The notes under the pieces are model-generated. The model was not told the origin of the DNA, did no database searches, and saw only the letters and a list, made by a program, of their open reading frames with translations. Below are positions 25,165-37,406 of a stretch of DNA of 64,000 nucleotides, piece by piece. Location: NCBI GenBank assembly GCA_008360955.1, contig LUCM01008805.1, positions 119,486 through 183,485 of the forward strand. The letters are read 5' to 3'. Position numbers and translations under genes: made by a program. This DNA is from Fasciolopsis buskii (taxonomy: Eukaryota; Platyhelminthes; Trematoda; Plagiorchiida; Fasciolidae). Numbering within the stretch: the stretch's first letter is position 1; each line of letters begins with the position of its first letter.

Positions 25165-25860
25165 CTAGGGAGTTTGCATCACAATTAAGAGTAGGAAACT
25201 GTGAAGAATTTCGCTCTGATCGATAGCCGAGAATGGTATTTTTAACCAGTGGCATCTACTGCTAAGTGGATTTAGGACACCAACGGCGTCATGCACGACG
25301 GTTGCAGCAGAATGGACATTATTGTGTCGAAGATTAAGGCGCAGTGGAGGGTTCAACTTGACTCGACAAAGTCGTAATGGCTCAAGACCAGGCAGCTTGT
25401 ATCTGACCATTTAGCTTGGGCTAGATGAGGAACCAAGGAGGTTCATAGCGAAAATTCGCTGCACATAATCGATTACAATTAGATCAGCATTACACATGTG
25501 CTCGAAGATAATTCGGCAATATTCGAGGTGAGGCCTAGCGTGGGATTTGAAAGTGGTTAGTTTGCAATCTTGAGTGCGGAACGTCTTTGAGATTATTCTA
25601 CCGGTTCTTTTAGCTGCGGCAACTTGGTGGTGAGCTTGTCCATGGAAGATAAAAGAGCAGAAGCACAGGGACCCTAAATCCTTAACCGTATGAGGTATAG
25701 AATTTGCAACCCATTTATGCAGGTGCAGCTCGGAGATAAATGGCATTTAGATGTCATTCGACCACTACTGCTATCATTTTCCGCAATGGTTGTGAAAACA
25801 AAATTTGCCCGCGTGTCTTCTGCACACGTGCACATGTGTATGTGTTCATTTTTAGGCACA
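25165..25860 (-). pseudogene. LINE reverse transcriptase thumb / C-terminal fragment
   Basis: On the minus strand, from 25860 down, I read 'HTVKDLGS', 'AAKRTGRIISKTFR', 'FKSHARPHLEYCRIIF' and 'VQRIFAMNLLGSSS', then 'LGLEPLRLCRVKLN' in the next frame. This is the order of a CR1/Jockey-type reverse transcriptase after the catalytic site: 'VKDLGV', 'K..R..G.I.R.F', 'YKS.VRP.LEY', 'VQR', 'RLxxLxLxPLxxRR'. A frameshift falls near 25410. The catalytic part is not recognisable upstream. Confidence 0.75.
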
Positions 25861-25989
25861 CTTGCAGGAGTGTCTCATTCTGCCGTGCCAATGAGCCTGC
25901 GCGCCTGAAGGGTGCATGCTGTTAGCCCGAACAGAAACACACCGAGGGATAGAACGCGAAGCGTAGAATTCATCAGGCTACCTCAGCTA

Positions 25990-26200
25990 GAAAGCAAGGA
26001 TGCACTTATAATAATAATATTAATAATAATAATAATAATAATGGGTATATTTCTCGAAATTCGAGAGTCATGCGCAAGGTAAGATCACATTTACACATAG
26101 ATGGCGCATTGGAAATCGTAAGACAAAATTTAGTCGTGAAGATGCAGTTTTTGTGCTCTAATGAACATAACCTGCAGTGAGATGGGCTAATCACGAGTTT
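25990..26200 (-). mobile_element. LINE 3' end with (ATT)n tail, second copy
   Basis: The triplet run occupies about 26006-26041 on the plus strand as repeated 'aat'. Immediately inside it on the minus strand is the same 'cgagaaatatac' terminus as at 22917-22955. The body extends to higher coordinates, but I could not recognise coding motifs in it with confidence. Confidence 0.7.
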
Positions 26201-28188
26201 TTGGGCTGACTATAAGTCGCGCACTGCGAGTCAGTCCATGTTTAAACGCATCGCCGGGGAGAAATTGTGGGTGTTGTCAAGTGGCCGGGTCCATCAAAAA
26301 TCAGGAGGGTAATATGGTAAGGATGAAGATCAATATGGATGTAGCAGCGGGATGGAGAATCGAAATCACACTGGATATCATATGAGGTGTTAATAGAGAA
26401 TGGTTACAACAACATTCAGTAGTTAAAATAATGCTTAAAATGAAACAGCAGGAAACCTTCAAGGTTGCATCAGACAATTTACAGGACGAAAGTATACGAA
26501 AAATTGTGGATAGAGAGACAATGGAACTTACAAAAATGGTCACTGGACTTATGCGGCCAGGAGCGGATTGTGATGTGTGGCAGGAAGTAGACGGGTACGT
26601 GTAAGATTTGCAGTCCATCCTTGAATACACTTGCCATGAATGGCTTGTGTTGTCCTTGATTAATATTGGAGATTATGGTGTTCTGTGGCGGTACGGGTTT
26701 GGAGGTTGGGGGGTTGCGCGGCATTACAGTAGTGATAGTAACTGTTTGGACAATCGTGATGGTCCATCTGAGATGAGGCACCCAGGGCGGTCAACAGCGT
26801 GGTTTGACGTGCCTCAGGGTCGTGCGGCCAGGTGCTAGACAGCAGCTTCCTAACGGGGATAGGCAACCAGCGCGAAGGATGGAGTGGAGCCTTAGGTGAC
26901 AGTTTGCGTTTCATCTGTGGTCATTGGCGAGCCTGGAGAAGAGCCGGAGAGAGAGGGGCAGTCTGGAATTTGTTCCAGCTGGTGTTAAGGTGAGTAATCA
27001 AAAATGGGAACAGTGATTACAGTCAGTTTCTTACGAAGATTACATGGACCAGACAACTGTCATGAAACACGCAGGGGGTAGTTTCCGTTGACGGGACGTA
27101 TGCAACAAACATCGGCTGCTCGCACCCTATAGAGCATACGGCTCAGTCATTCAGGCCTTCATGTATATACCGGTGAGGTAGAAACAAAGGCATTAAATAA
27201 GACTTTTCTAAAAATACGTTAATTTTTGAGGGAAAACAGAGATAATCACAGAGATATTCCACTCTGACAAGGTGAGGCAGTGAACAGTAAAGTTAAAGCT
27301 GCTTGCCAACAAGAGCAACATATGGGTCTTACCAGGCGAGAAGACAACCCGAGGTACCCGTTCAAGTCCAAGATAATGAACAATTTTGACTTTCGCAGAA
27401 AAGTGGGCTACTTTCTCTCGAGGAAATGCAACCGTTAATTACGCCTCTGTAGTCAGGCAAAGTCGGCATGGGCAGCAGAATTGTGTGATTCACCAGAGTA
27501 GGGGAAAAGAAATCACCGAAGGTCTATATTGTGGATTCCTTGGTTAAGTGTTGATGTGACTGGCGTTCAGACCACAGGGCCCACTCCTTATTCAAGCGGT
27601 CCGCCATCTCCGTGCAAAAGGGTTTGTATTCACCATTTATCTATTTTTCATAAAAATGCGGCACAAATGAGAATTTTAGGTGCGAATCTTTCCAGCTGCA
27701 CACCACAGAGACGTCAGCGAACAGCAAGTCGACATGTGCGTACGAGAATAATTTTGGTGAGGCAACAACATTAGCATGTCCATATCATCTGTGCAAACGC
27801 AGTGGAAATTTTGCTCCCATGACTTTTCCTGCCACTGAGCTATCTGGCAGTGTGAACCTCGGAAAGTGCGGATCCATTTCAACGCATGATGGTCAATCTA
27901 TAGATAAAACGGTCTACCCGGGAAGAATGGCATAAATTGGTCAAGAATGTAGCCGGTGACAACAGTTCCTTGAGGGTTTGCTATTTTTTGCATTTACCCA
28001 TTCAGCGGCTGTAAAGTGCAACTACTTTATCCTTAACTGCTGGCAACTGAGACAAGAGTGCGTCAGTGGTTAGGTTGCCAGCATCTATGCCTAGCACAAA
28101 ATCTACAAGGAGTATCTGTGAACTCCGAGGTGGATGATGGTCATATCGTAAGTTAAAATGCCCCCATGGCATTCTTTTCACAAAAAAA
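26201..28188. other. Probable LINE body, no domain assigned
   Basis: Minus-strand frames at 26301-26630 and 26479-26781 (about 100 codons each, rich in Ser, Ile and Leu) lie upstream of the LINE 3' end at 26041 and may be decayed LINE coding sequence. No catalytic motif is visible. Confidence 0.35.
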
Positions 28189-28690
28189 TGCTCGTTTTCG
28201 GTGATCCGTACTCATGCCATTATATCACACTTTATGCTTGAAAAAATTCGCCATAGGAAGGATTGCACTATTCAGGTGAAAATATGGGTGGAGAAGGGAT
28301 TTGGGGTGCTACATACATAGACTGAATACACAAGAACGTTTTGTGGTAATCATTTTATGGTCAAGGTTTTGAATTGGGACGAACAGTGGCCCGGGGTAGT
28401 TAAAGGGCAACCACATACAAGCCATCGCAATCCGTCTTCACAATCCTCCATTGTGCTCCTGAAAACAATTTGTGGTTGCGCGTCGACTACCCTGGACCAC
28501 CCTCCGTCCCAGTGCAAATTCTAGACAACAAAACGATCACCACAACACGTTCTTCAGGTTATGCATGTAACACCGCAAACCCCTTTCTCATCTATATTTT
28601 TTCTGTCCAATCCAATCCTTCCTTCAGTGGTTTTTCCAAATATATTGAGGTAATGGCATGAAGACGGATCATTGAAAACGAGCCTGTTTG
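28189..28690. mobile_element. Penelope-like element fold-back with 52-bp loop
   Basis: Two arms, 28189-28416 and 28469-28685, are imperfect reverse complements: the outer ends share 'gtgatccgtactcatgcc' against its complement with a few changes, and the inner ends share 'caaccaca'. Each arm is homologous to the arms at 36233-36455 and 37188-37406, which border PLE coding sequence. The short loop resembles the C-terminal coding end of the GIY-YIG ORF at 36397. This is therefore a minimal derivative made of PLE termini. Confidence 0.8.
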
Positions 28691-31600
28691 CCAGATTGTT
28701 TTCTCAATGTGCTCAGTGGACGTTTCAGGAAATTGAAACCAAAATTTATCATAAAATGTAAAAGCTCCGCTGCCTGAGAAACATTGAGAATTGCTCGGGA
28801 ATATAACTTCGTAGAACTAAATAATGGGCGCGGTTCACCGAGTTCCGTGAGGCTGCATGTGCCTGGAAAGGGAAGCAACCAATTTGGAAAGATATCAACG
28901 TTCATTGGGTGACTATAGGGTTCAAAGGAATCTGAAATGAAAGATCCCGGACAGACTGCGAGCAATAGCAAGCCCAGAAAACAACTGCGGCATTAATGGA
29001 ATTCGTGCATCAGCAACTGAGCCTTCAAGGCCATGAAGCATCACTCTCAGTAGCAGCCATAATCTAGACAGCTGAATTTATTACCGACTAAAATCTTCCG
29101 GGTTAAACTCTCAGCCGAAATGGCAAAAGTTTGAAACAGCGTACAACAAAGAGTGTTACTATTATTTACCTCAAAATTCAAGGAGCAGATAAATCGATCA
29201 GTAGATGTTCTTTGCAACAAATCGAGGAAAAACCCAATTTTGCTGAATCTGGATGGCATATTTTTCCATCCACTTTTGGCTTTCCCCGCTGAGGAAGCCT
29301 TGAACTTGGAGTCGCGCGGTAGATACCAAAACTGTCCCGGCTTATACTTTCAGATTTGAAAGGGGCTCCTATCTATAAATCCCTCTTCGGATGATGTGAC
29401 TGGGTTCAGAAAAGAGTTAGCATCCAACGAATCCATAGCTGTCCCGAACGGCTCTGGCAAATTGTAGGACAAAAATGAGCGTTTCATAAAAGGAAATCAC
29501 CATAAGTCAAAGCCTGGGAGGTGGAGTTTTCCTTTCTAATGCATACTTGATAAAACAGAAACCGCAATCTTATAAAGGTTTGCAGCGACTCAAATTTGCT
29601 AAGATGGAAATGTTAGGTTTTCCCGTGGACCAAGTGTGGGTGGTCCAGGCTGGATGACAAATGTCAATATTGAAGGATTTTCTACTTACATTTTCAAAGG
29701 GATTTATGCATCTAGTCTGCACTGCGAGTATGCAAACCGTGACCTCTCTGGCAAAGACGTCAGTATGCCAGGGTTCAGCGTTGGAAATGGTCAGTGTAGA
29801 ACAGTGAGTAGAATGAAAGTTTTAACGGTCGATGCCTCTATTGAATCAATCTCCAGATTTATCACCAACGTGAAATAAAAACAAAACATGCTCTAAGATG
29901 AAATTTCCCACAAACTGATGAAAAACGTGTGATGAAAGAGCATTTTCACTTTACTTGGAACAGGTTTCAGTGTTCAATCAAATCGACTGGATCACCTTAA
30001 ACCCCAGGAATTATATGCGGACCAAGAAGATTGCTTCCCAACAGGAACGGCACTCTCAGAAGGTATTTCGGATTTGTATCAATAGGTCTGTCAGCTTGCA
30101 GGTTTGAACCAAATATACAGTTAGATTAAAAGATGCCGACCATTCAGGTGAGTGGAGTCGTGTAGGCTGAGCAAATTCTGTGAAATGGGGTAATTAAAGT
30201 TGCGCACACCTCAATGTGCCTACAAATCTCGCGTACCCAACGGCGGACAGGATAAGAACGCATTGAAGAAGAGACAAGAAAATCCAAAAAACCAAACAAG
30301 GGACAGGGATATGCATCTGGGGTCTTTTGAATAATCCGAGCGTTCTATGGAACACAGTCATATGTGCAAGACATGAGTTTGCAAGCCAAAAATCAAAATT
30401 GAACAAAACTTTTGACAGGGTCATCCAGGGTTTTGGCAACAGTCATTACTGACAGACCGCGATTCAATTCGTGTTTAAGTGTGTGAAAGATGCTATTGCA
30501 GGGGCAAAGATTCAGCCGTAGGGCGATGGCGGATCTCGGAATATTATCGTAATCCTCATAATTCAAGTGGGTTTTGTGATATACAAAAAATTCCAGGGGA
30601 GGAACGAAGACCAATACGCAAATGGCCAGTTTGGCAACCGGTCAAGCCGGAGCAGCCTTCGTGTGACGTGGATAAAACGGAGATATTCAACAATAGAAAA
30701 AGGCTGATATAATAAATGATAATAACATTTTTCTCTTCGACAGCACCAAGAGCATGCAGTGCGCATGACCATAACGTGCGACGCTAGGTACGAAAGAGAA
30801 AAAATAAAATATGCGCTCACGTGTAAATGTTGGTCCTATGTTTGGTAAGGGCATAGATAATAATGAATTTCCACGCGCGTTATTTGAGTCCAACGGAGAC
30901 TTCTCGTCCGTATCGCTTAGTGTCATTTTAGCGCATCTTGTAGGCCGCCATATGCACGCAGCAAACCGAAATAGACCGATAACGTCACCGGAAAGTGAAT
31001 TAAGGTAATATATTTTCTGAATGTTAGGAAGAAACACATATTGGATTTGGCAGCATGGACTCCGTGTGGCAAGAAAAACGCAATGAATCAAGGAACGGAA
31101 AAGTCGGAGGCAGTTTATCACAGAACGCATAGCCTGGTGACAAGCATACTGAAGGGGTACTAGCAGTATAAAAAGCAACAAATTTAGAAGCGCAGTGTGT
31201 TGGGCAGGAAATTCGGCTGCATGGGATAAAAACTGTGTAATTGTATGACTAATCCATGAGATTTCTTTTGGGCAATCTTGATTTCATGAATCTCAGATTG
31301 GTCCAGTGAGGGAGATGGGGTTCAAAAAGTGGGGGAACTGAAATCAAATAAAGTAATGTTTGGTGACCTCGTGTGGAGAACAGTTTCCAGAAGCACTGGT
31401 TCTTTGCCATATTTTCCAGAGCAGAATAGAAGTTCATAAGAAATGACGGTCCTCAGCTATTTTAGATTGTTAGGCTGCATTTCGAACGTTAGTTCATATC
31501 AGATGCCAATAAAACACTTCCCCCTTGAGTCCGTTTTGTACGCTTCTGGCAAAAGAACTTTATGAAAGAGCGAACGGAAGCCCGCATAACATGGCGCACG

Positions 31601-34600
31601 TTAACTTAAGGACCAGATGAAGGCATTGAATTAGTCAAGATTATACCAAAATATTTCAAAAGTGACATTTTATGAGGAATTCCTCAGAATTACTCATTGC
31701 ACTCATATTTGTCTGACAACGAACTGGACTGAAAGGTGCGATGTGGAAGAAGCAAAAACGGTTCTTTAATAGGCATACCACGGGGTCCATTATGCCGCAA
31801 AATTTTATGTCGGAGGTTCGATATAAGCTGGAAATAACGATGAGGATGTTGAGGGCGTACGTATGACATTCCGTCAGCGGTATTGATTGTGCTATTGTCT
31901 AATCTCAATGCTCACTTGACTAAGGGTACCCGATGCTACCAGTAGAGTGGACGGAGTCGTGTTTGCGTTTAAAGGGCCAGTAGTCCAACGCCAGATCCGG
32001 ATAAGAGCGTCTTTGCAGGGCTGAATAATTGCACATAGGTTATAGTAGGAATTGTCAACAAAATGGTTTGTGTCGCTTCTGCCCTTTTTGTCAGCCATTG
32101 AATGGGGGTCCCGGTCATTTTCTGACCTAGGGAATAACCATAGAGCTGAAAAAAGCAGCCTGAAATATGCTCCAGCTAATTTTACGGTGAATAAACAGCA
32201 AAAAGAGGGAAAGTTGCCCAGGGATATGAAGGTTCACGGACAGTTAAAAGATATTTTAACCTGATAACAGTAAGTTTCCTATGAGCGTTTTACGTTCCGG
32301 GTCGCTGTCCTGAACTATTTAGACGAACGGAGTCTCCTGGTCACAAGAATTTGAGCCATGGATCTCCCAGCTGAATACTGCATATAAAATGCATGGCTGT
32401 CAGTCCTGGTTTCCATGCTTCTTATTACTAACGTTTTTCATCCAACTTTTGAAGCCTCCGTGGGCATCGACTGTAATGGTCTGATAAAATGGCTAGCACA
32501 GGGTTAGGAAATGAAATTCCCCGTTTCCCGCGCCTGTGAAATCATTCTGTTTTACAAAATCACTATGGATTCCCGGAAAGAAACCGTCATGAACCACCGC
32601 CGTTGCTACTTCTATCCATTAAAGGGAAAGTCCAACAATGAAAGGAATTTGGCGGCGAAAGGCAGAGTGGTCCGGAATCCAGGCGAGGAGGTACAGCAGG
32701 ACATAAACAGGTTAGAAGGTGTTGAGATAATTATTTTGTACTTGAATAGGATTATCGGAAGCTATATATCCAACGTAGTAATATTTATAAGCATACTGAC
32801 CAACTGGGAAAGAAACGGCAGCGGTTGTGCTAGGCTTGAGCTGGGAGGGCAGATGAAGGTCGAAAACTGGATTGGCATAATGTGAAGCACATACGGACAG
32901 TCTATTAAGCTGCATCGCTAGGTCGTCCCAAAAATTAGCCGAACGCATTCATAAATAATATGGGCGGTGGCACTGACCCTCTCGCAGTTTTGGGTGTGAG
33001 CTAATGGCATGAGAATCCAGTGTTGAAGGTGGCCCCTGCCTTCATAGCCCGAGATTTGGCAAAATTTGTTTAAGTAGTTGAATGGAAATCAAGGTTCGCA
33101 GGTGGAAAGGACAAAAGACATCTCGATGAAGTTGTCCTGAAATAAAAGGTCCGCCAACAGATAAAATGATTTCGGATTGACTAAATGTAAGGTCCGTATG
33201 TCTACTGCTATCAGAACAGGTGAACGTTATAAGACACTTAGGGAAAGAGATCCTGGGATAGGGACACTATTATAAATAGCAATATAGCGAGGCAATTCCT
33301 GCCAAGGAATCCGGCATCCTCCAGCTATAAAAAACAAAAATAGCAGGTATTGCTGTCGACTAAGATCCATGTTCTGAAGACTCTATTGTAGTAATTACTA
33401 GAATCCTAAATTGACTTCGTACGCCCGAGTCTCCGGGAAATGTGTCTTGTATGTAAATATCAGTTGATACGATCAGCGGCTTCCAAACTTCAGTTTTGAG
33501 GGCGATTATAAAAGATGATAGGAAACGCCGTAGTTAGGGCTTTGAATTACGCAAAGAAAAATATTTATTAATGAAACTTTTGTATTGAAAGCTATTTTGC
33601 GCATTCGGTTGAAATTATTAGCTTAGCCTTTCGAAGAAATAAGGGAGTTTGGTTTCTGAAATGAGGGGCTGAAATCCAACCGTAACCAGCGAAATACTAT
33701 TGATGGATATTAAGTATGCACTCGCACGCCAAATCCAGATGGGTTAAAGTTTCAACGCCACAAATATTTCCGCATAAATTAGTTCAGGTTAGACGTTAAT
33801 CAACCGCTACGCAAATTTACACCCAGCGTTTTCAACCACAAGTTTTTCTTATTGTTTCGTACTTGAAGAAATCACAGAACGGTAATCCAGAATGGATCTG
33901 AAGTGTTTTTTTAAAAAACTTCAGCTTACTTTGATTTAATTTCAGGGATCTAAGCAGAAACTCAAATAAGTTCTACATTTTCTCAATGTTGGTAGGTACA
34001 TTTTTGGAAAGTTGAAGCTGGTAGAGTAGTTTAGAGCCATATCTGGGACTTCATTGCTAACTGAGATGGTTTGATTTCTAATTTAAAGCCACCATGTAAG
34101 CAAGTTGCGATCGTGATAGAAGAGGCAGCTTTTTCGGCTAAGAGCTTCGTCATCCATTCGTTGGCCTAAGCGTTCAGAGACATTTGGTCTTGAGTGATTT
34201 CGTCCATAATTAAACCTGGGGGCCTAGGCCGAAGGGTGTAAACGATTCAAATGCGATCGTCTAATAGGAGGAAAACACCGCTTCCAACAATGAAAATTTC
34301 GTTAACGTAAAAAGAAATAGCACTACGCCTAATAAGCTACTGTGGATAAAGCCGCCAGTTGCTGACCTCGAACAGAGGTCAGAACAGCTGATTTGCACGA
34401 GTCAATTTATGGTTGAAAAGTATCCGGTCAATTAAGAGTATATAGGATCGGTGATTTCGCAACCTTTACTCCCGTTTAGCAGCCTAGGATGGGATACGCT
34501 AAGAAGGATTCATCATGTCCACCTAGCCAATCTTCACTGAATTTCTGGCATTGGAGATCACTGCAATCTCCACAAAGCAGTCAGCCATGCACGCAAAGTA

Positions 34601-35750
34601 AGATTTCTCCTGCAGGAAACTGTGTTGTTCAGTGTCTATGAGCCTGCTGTCTGTAAGCTATGTCGCCGGCTGCTTTTGTTTTAGCCCTTCATGATTCTCG
34701 AGACAATTGAATAATAAAAGATTGATTGGTAATTGGCTGAGTCAAAACCTATCCTTTTTGTGTATAAGAAATGCTAAAGTTTTTCTACTGGTAGGGGGAA
34801 TTGCCTCGTTGGAGAGAGGATAAACAAGTTAGTTAACAGAATTGAAAAATCCGTCCCATCTGGCAGGAGGAAGGCTGGAGATAATGGATTTGGTCCACAG
34901 TAGTAGCTGGTGTTTCTTTTTCTCAACAGATGGAATGTTTCTTTTGATAAGAAAGAAACCGTTGAGTATGTTTCTAAGAAAATTTAGAGTGGATACAAGG
35001 CCGAAAGTATCCTGTCAGTTGTCCCGGATGCGACAGACTGTCTCATGCCTCAAAGGTTTATTGGGATTGTTGAGAAAAAGTTGTCTAAATTGATACGTTG
35101 GACAGCATTAGTGGGGAGAGAAGTGTGATTGGTTTTTAATCAAATTTTTTTGACAGAGCTGATGGTGGTTTGCACGTGGTGAGAGCAAGCAGCTCGTGTT
35201 TGATCCAGTAATCGTTGCTAACTTTGTAAAAGACGATTGAATCGTAAAAACAGAATTCTCCGTTGCTAAGAAAGTTTGCCTGAAGCTTGAGGGTGTTCCA
35301 GGTTAACCGTTAATGGCTAGGGTAATAACACCAAGGTTGTCATAGAGCAAGGGATAAAGCATGTCACTTGCCTTTGCATCTCCCTTAAAACGAAAAGGAA
35401 TCACATGTACAGCTGCAGAGCAGAGTTGACAGTCCACTCCAATTTGCCCTAACGTACGCCTAAGAATGCTCCGAAGGTGTAATGAAAGTATGCAGGCGAT
35501 CACAACGAGGGAACCTGCTTCCACTTGATATGCAGACCCACGGTTGGTCTATCAAAGAATACTTTGGGTTCTTGTTGGTTCCATTTCGTGCTGCCCCCAT
35601 TCTCTTTGATGAATGTTCGCAAATGAATAGAACCAGCAGCTAGGATCAGTAGAGGTAGACTAATGAATCCCTGGGGAACTGAAGTCTCGTGCCACGACTT
35701 TTGGACCTCAAGAGCTGAAAGTTTAGTTAATTGCGTCGGGACATAGATCG
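28691..35750. other. 7-kb stretch without an assigned gene
   Basis: The longest frames are 30687-31181 minus (164 codons, with a hydrophobic N-terminal half), 32511-32885 plus (124 codons) and 28669-28971 minus (100 codons, which runs into the PLE arm). None has a motif I recognise and none is bounded by convincing splice sites plus protein similarity. Low-copy intergenic DNA or very old repeats are both possible. Confidence 0.35.
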
Positions 35751-36025
35751 CGCCAAAAGAACCCGATTGAAGCTAGGGACTAGCACAGCTATATAGTGGA
35801 CAAAGGAGATAAGTCGGATGTAATCTCACTGGAGTTCTCAAAAGCCTTTGATGGAACTGAAACGGCCAAGTAAAACTAGGCCAGATGAAACCCTGAACAC
35901 ATGAGTGAAGTGCTAGGAGTGCACCGAAAATTCCCGGCTGGAGTGAGCGAGTTTTCCTCCATGTCTTCAATGCAACACGCGAGATACCACAGAGGCCCAC
36001 ACCAGGCCCAAGGGCGTTTACCATT
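35751..36025 (+). pseudogene. Possible reverse transcriptase scrap
   Basis: At about 35824-35862 a plus frame reads 'VISLEFSKAFDGTE', resembling the first catalytic block of CR1-type reverse transcriptases ('LDFSKAFDSV'). The flanking frames are broken and I see no second motif, so this is a tentative scrap. Confidence 0.35.
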
Positions 36026-36232
36026 TTCGTGAATACCCTTCCTCTCTAGGCAGGCTCCAAACCCTTGACTTTCACAAATCACGAGGAGATACGCCGACGA
36101 GTGGGACGTACATCAAAAGCACAGGATATGCAGGCAGAACTTGACAGACCATATCGGTGGTCCGCCAAGGCCCTTCCTTTCAACGTAGGCAAATGCAGGC
36201 AACATATATATCTGGATGTTCCTTGGTAATTA

Positions 36233-36455
36233 CCACTGAGCACATTGAGAAAACACAAGTTGGCGAACAAGCTCGTCTTCAGTGATTCGTACTCATGCCA
36301 TTACATCACTATATATATATCATGACAAAATATTTTCACTATATAAATGATTGGATTAGTCCTATACAAATATGGGTGGGGAAGGGATTTGTGGTGTTAA
36401 TTGTTTTGTTGTCTAGGGTTTGCATCGGGACAGAGGGTGGGCCAGGGGAGTTGAA
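36233..36455 (-). repeat. PLE terminal arm, left (inverted partner of 37188-37406)
   Basis: This arm contains the 3' end of the minus-strand GIY-YIG ORF's element and its trailing sequence. The right arm is its close reverse complement, including an exact stretch covering 'gacaacaaaacaattaac'. Such repeated ends correspond to the pseudo-LTRs described for Penelope-like elements. Confidence 0.85.
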
Positions 36456-37187
36456 GCGCAACCACAAATTGTTTTTGAGGGCATATGGGAGGATTGTGAA
36501 GACGGATTGCGACAGTTTTCGCAGTGCTCAAGAGGCGACAATTTGCCAACCTGGATTGTTGACCTCTGACCTTATACAGGGTCCGGAAAGCTTGCGTCAC
36601 CATCACGGTGTGATTAGTCTGTGCTAGATGTGAAACGACTGCGCTATTAAGTGACTTAACTGTTCCAGTGCCTAACCATGCTGAGTGGTGCTCACGGATG
36701 CGTTCAGACAAGCGCCTGGTCGTGCGGCCGATGTACATTGTCCCACAGGGACATGTGAATGCATAGATACAAAACGAGGTTGCAGAATCAGGGACTTTGT
36801 CTTTCAACCATAATGACACTACGAGGCGGGATTTGAACAGGATACGAAGCTTGGCTGCGTAGAATGTCTTATTGATAGCGCTAGTCAGTCTTTGTCGTGC
36901 TATTTCTGCTAGCGTGTCACCTTTGAATGGCAGAGATATGTATACTGGCTTTCTCTCCACCGTCACCGTTCTAGGAACTTCCTGTTCTGTCTCCAACATA
37001 TTGTCGATTAATCTATTTGGGAAACCGTTTTCAGTGAATACTCTTCTGACCGTCTGAAGTTAAGCTTCAAGAGTATCTTCTATGCACATTCTTTTTGTCC
37101 TGGCAATCAGATATCTAATTAGGTTCCTCTTCACATTAAGAGGTACAAAACTGTGGAAGTTGATGTATTGCTCATTCCATGTGGCTT
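36397..37187 (-). CDS. PLE GIY-YIG endonuclease ORF, 5'-truncated
   Basis: The open frame 36999-36397 (200 codons) carries 'YISLPFKGD', the block that precedes the nuclease in PLEs, then 'CPCGTMYIGRTTRRLSERIREH', a GIY-YIG nuclease core with the conserved Tyr-Ile-Gly, Arg and His positions. This domain nicks target DNA during PLE integration. Similarity continues upstream to 37187 ('SFVPLNVKRNLIRYLI', 'RRVFTENGFPNRLIDNML'), interrupted by one stop, and is then cut abruptly at the right arm. The C-terminus runs into the left arm. The RT belonging to this copy is missing. Confidence 0.85.
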
Positions 37188-37406
37188 CAACTCCCGCGGC
37201 CCACCCCCGTCCCAGTACAAATCCTAGACAACAAAACAATTAACACCACAAATCCCTTCCCCACCAATATCTGTATAGGACTAATCCAATCATTTATATA
37301 GTGAAAATATTTTGTCAAGATATGTATATTATGATGTAATGGCATGAGTACGAATCACTGAAAACGAGCTTGTTCGCCAACTTGTGTTTTCTCAATGTGC
37401 TCAGTG
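37188..37406 (+). repeat. PLE terminal arm, right
   Basis: Reverse complement of 36233-36455. It abuts the truncated GIY-YIG fragment on one side and leads into the plus-strand PLE ORF on the other, so the same terminal sequence serves as the 3' end of one copy and the 5' end of the next, in opposite orientations. Confidence 0.85.
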
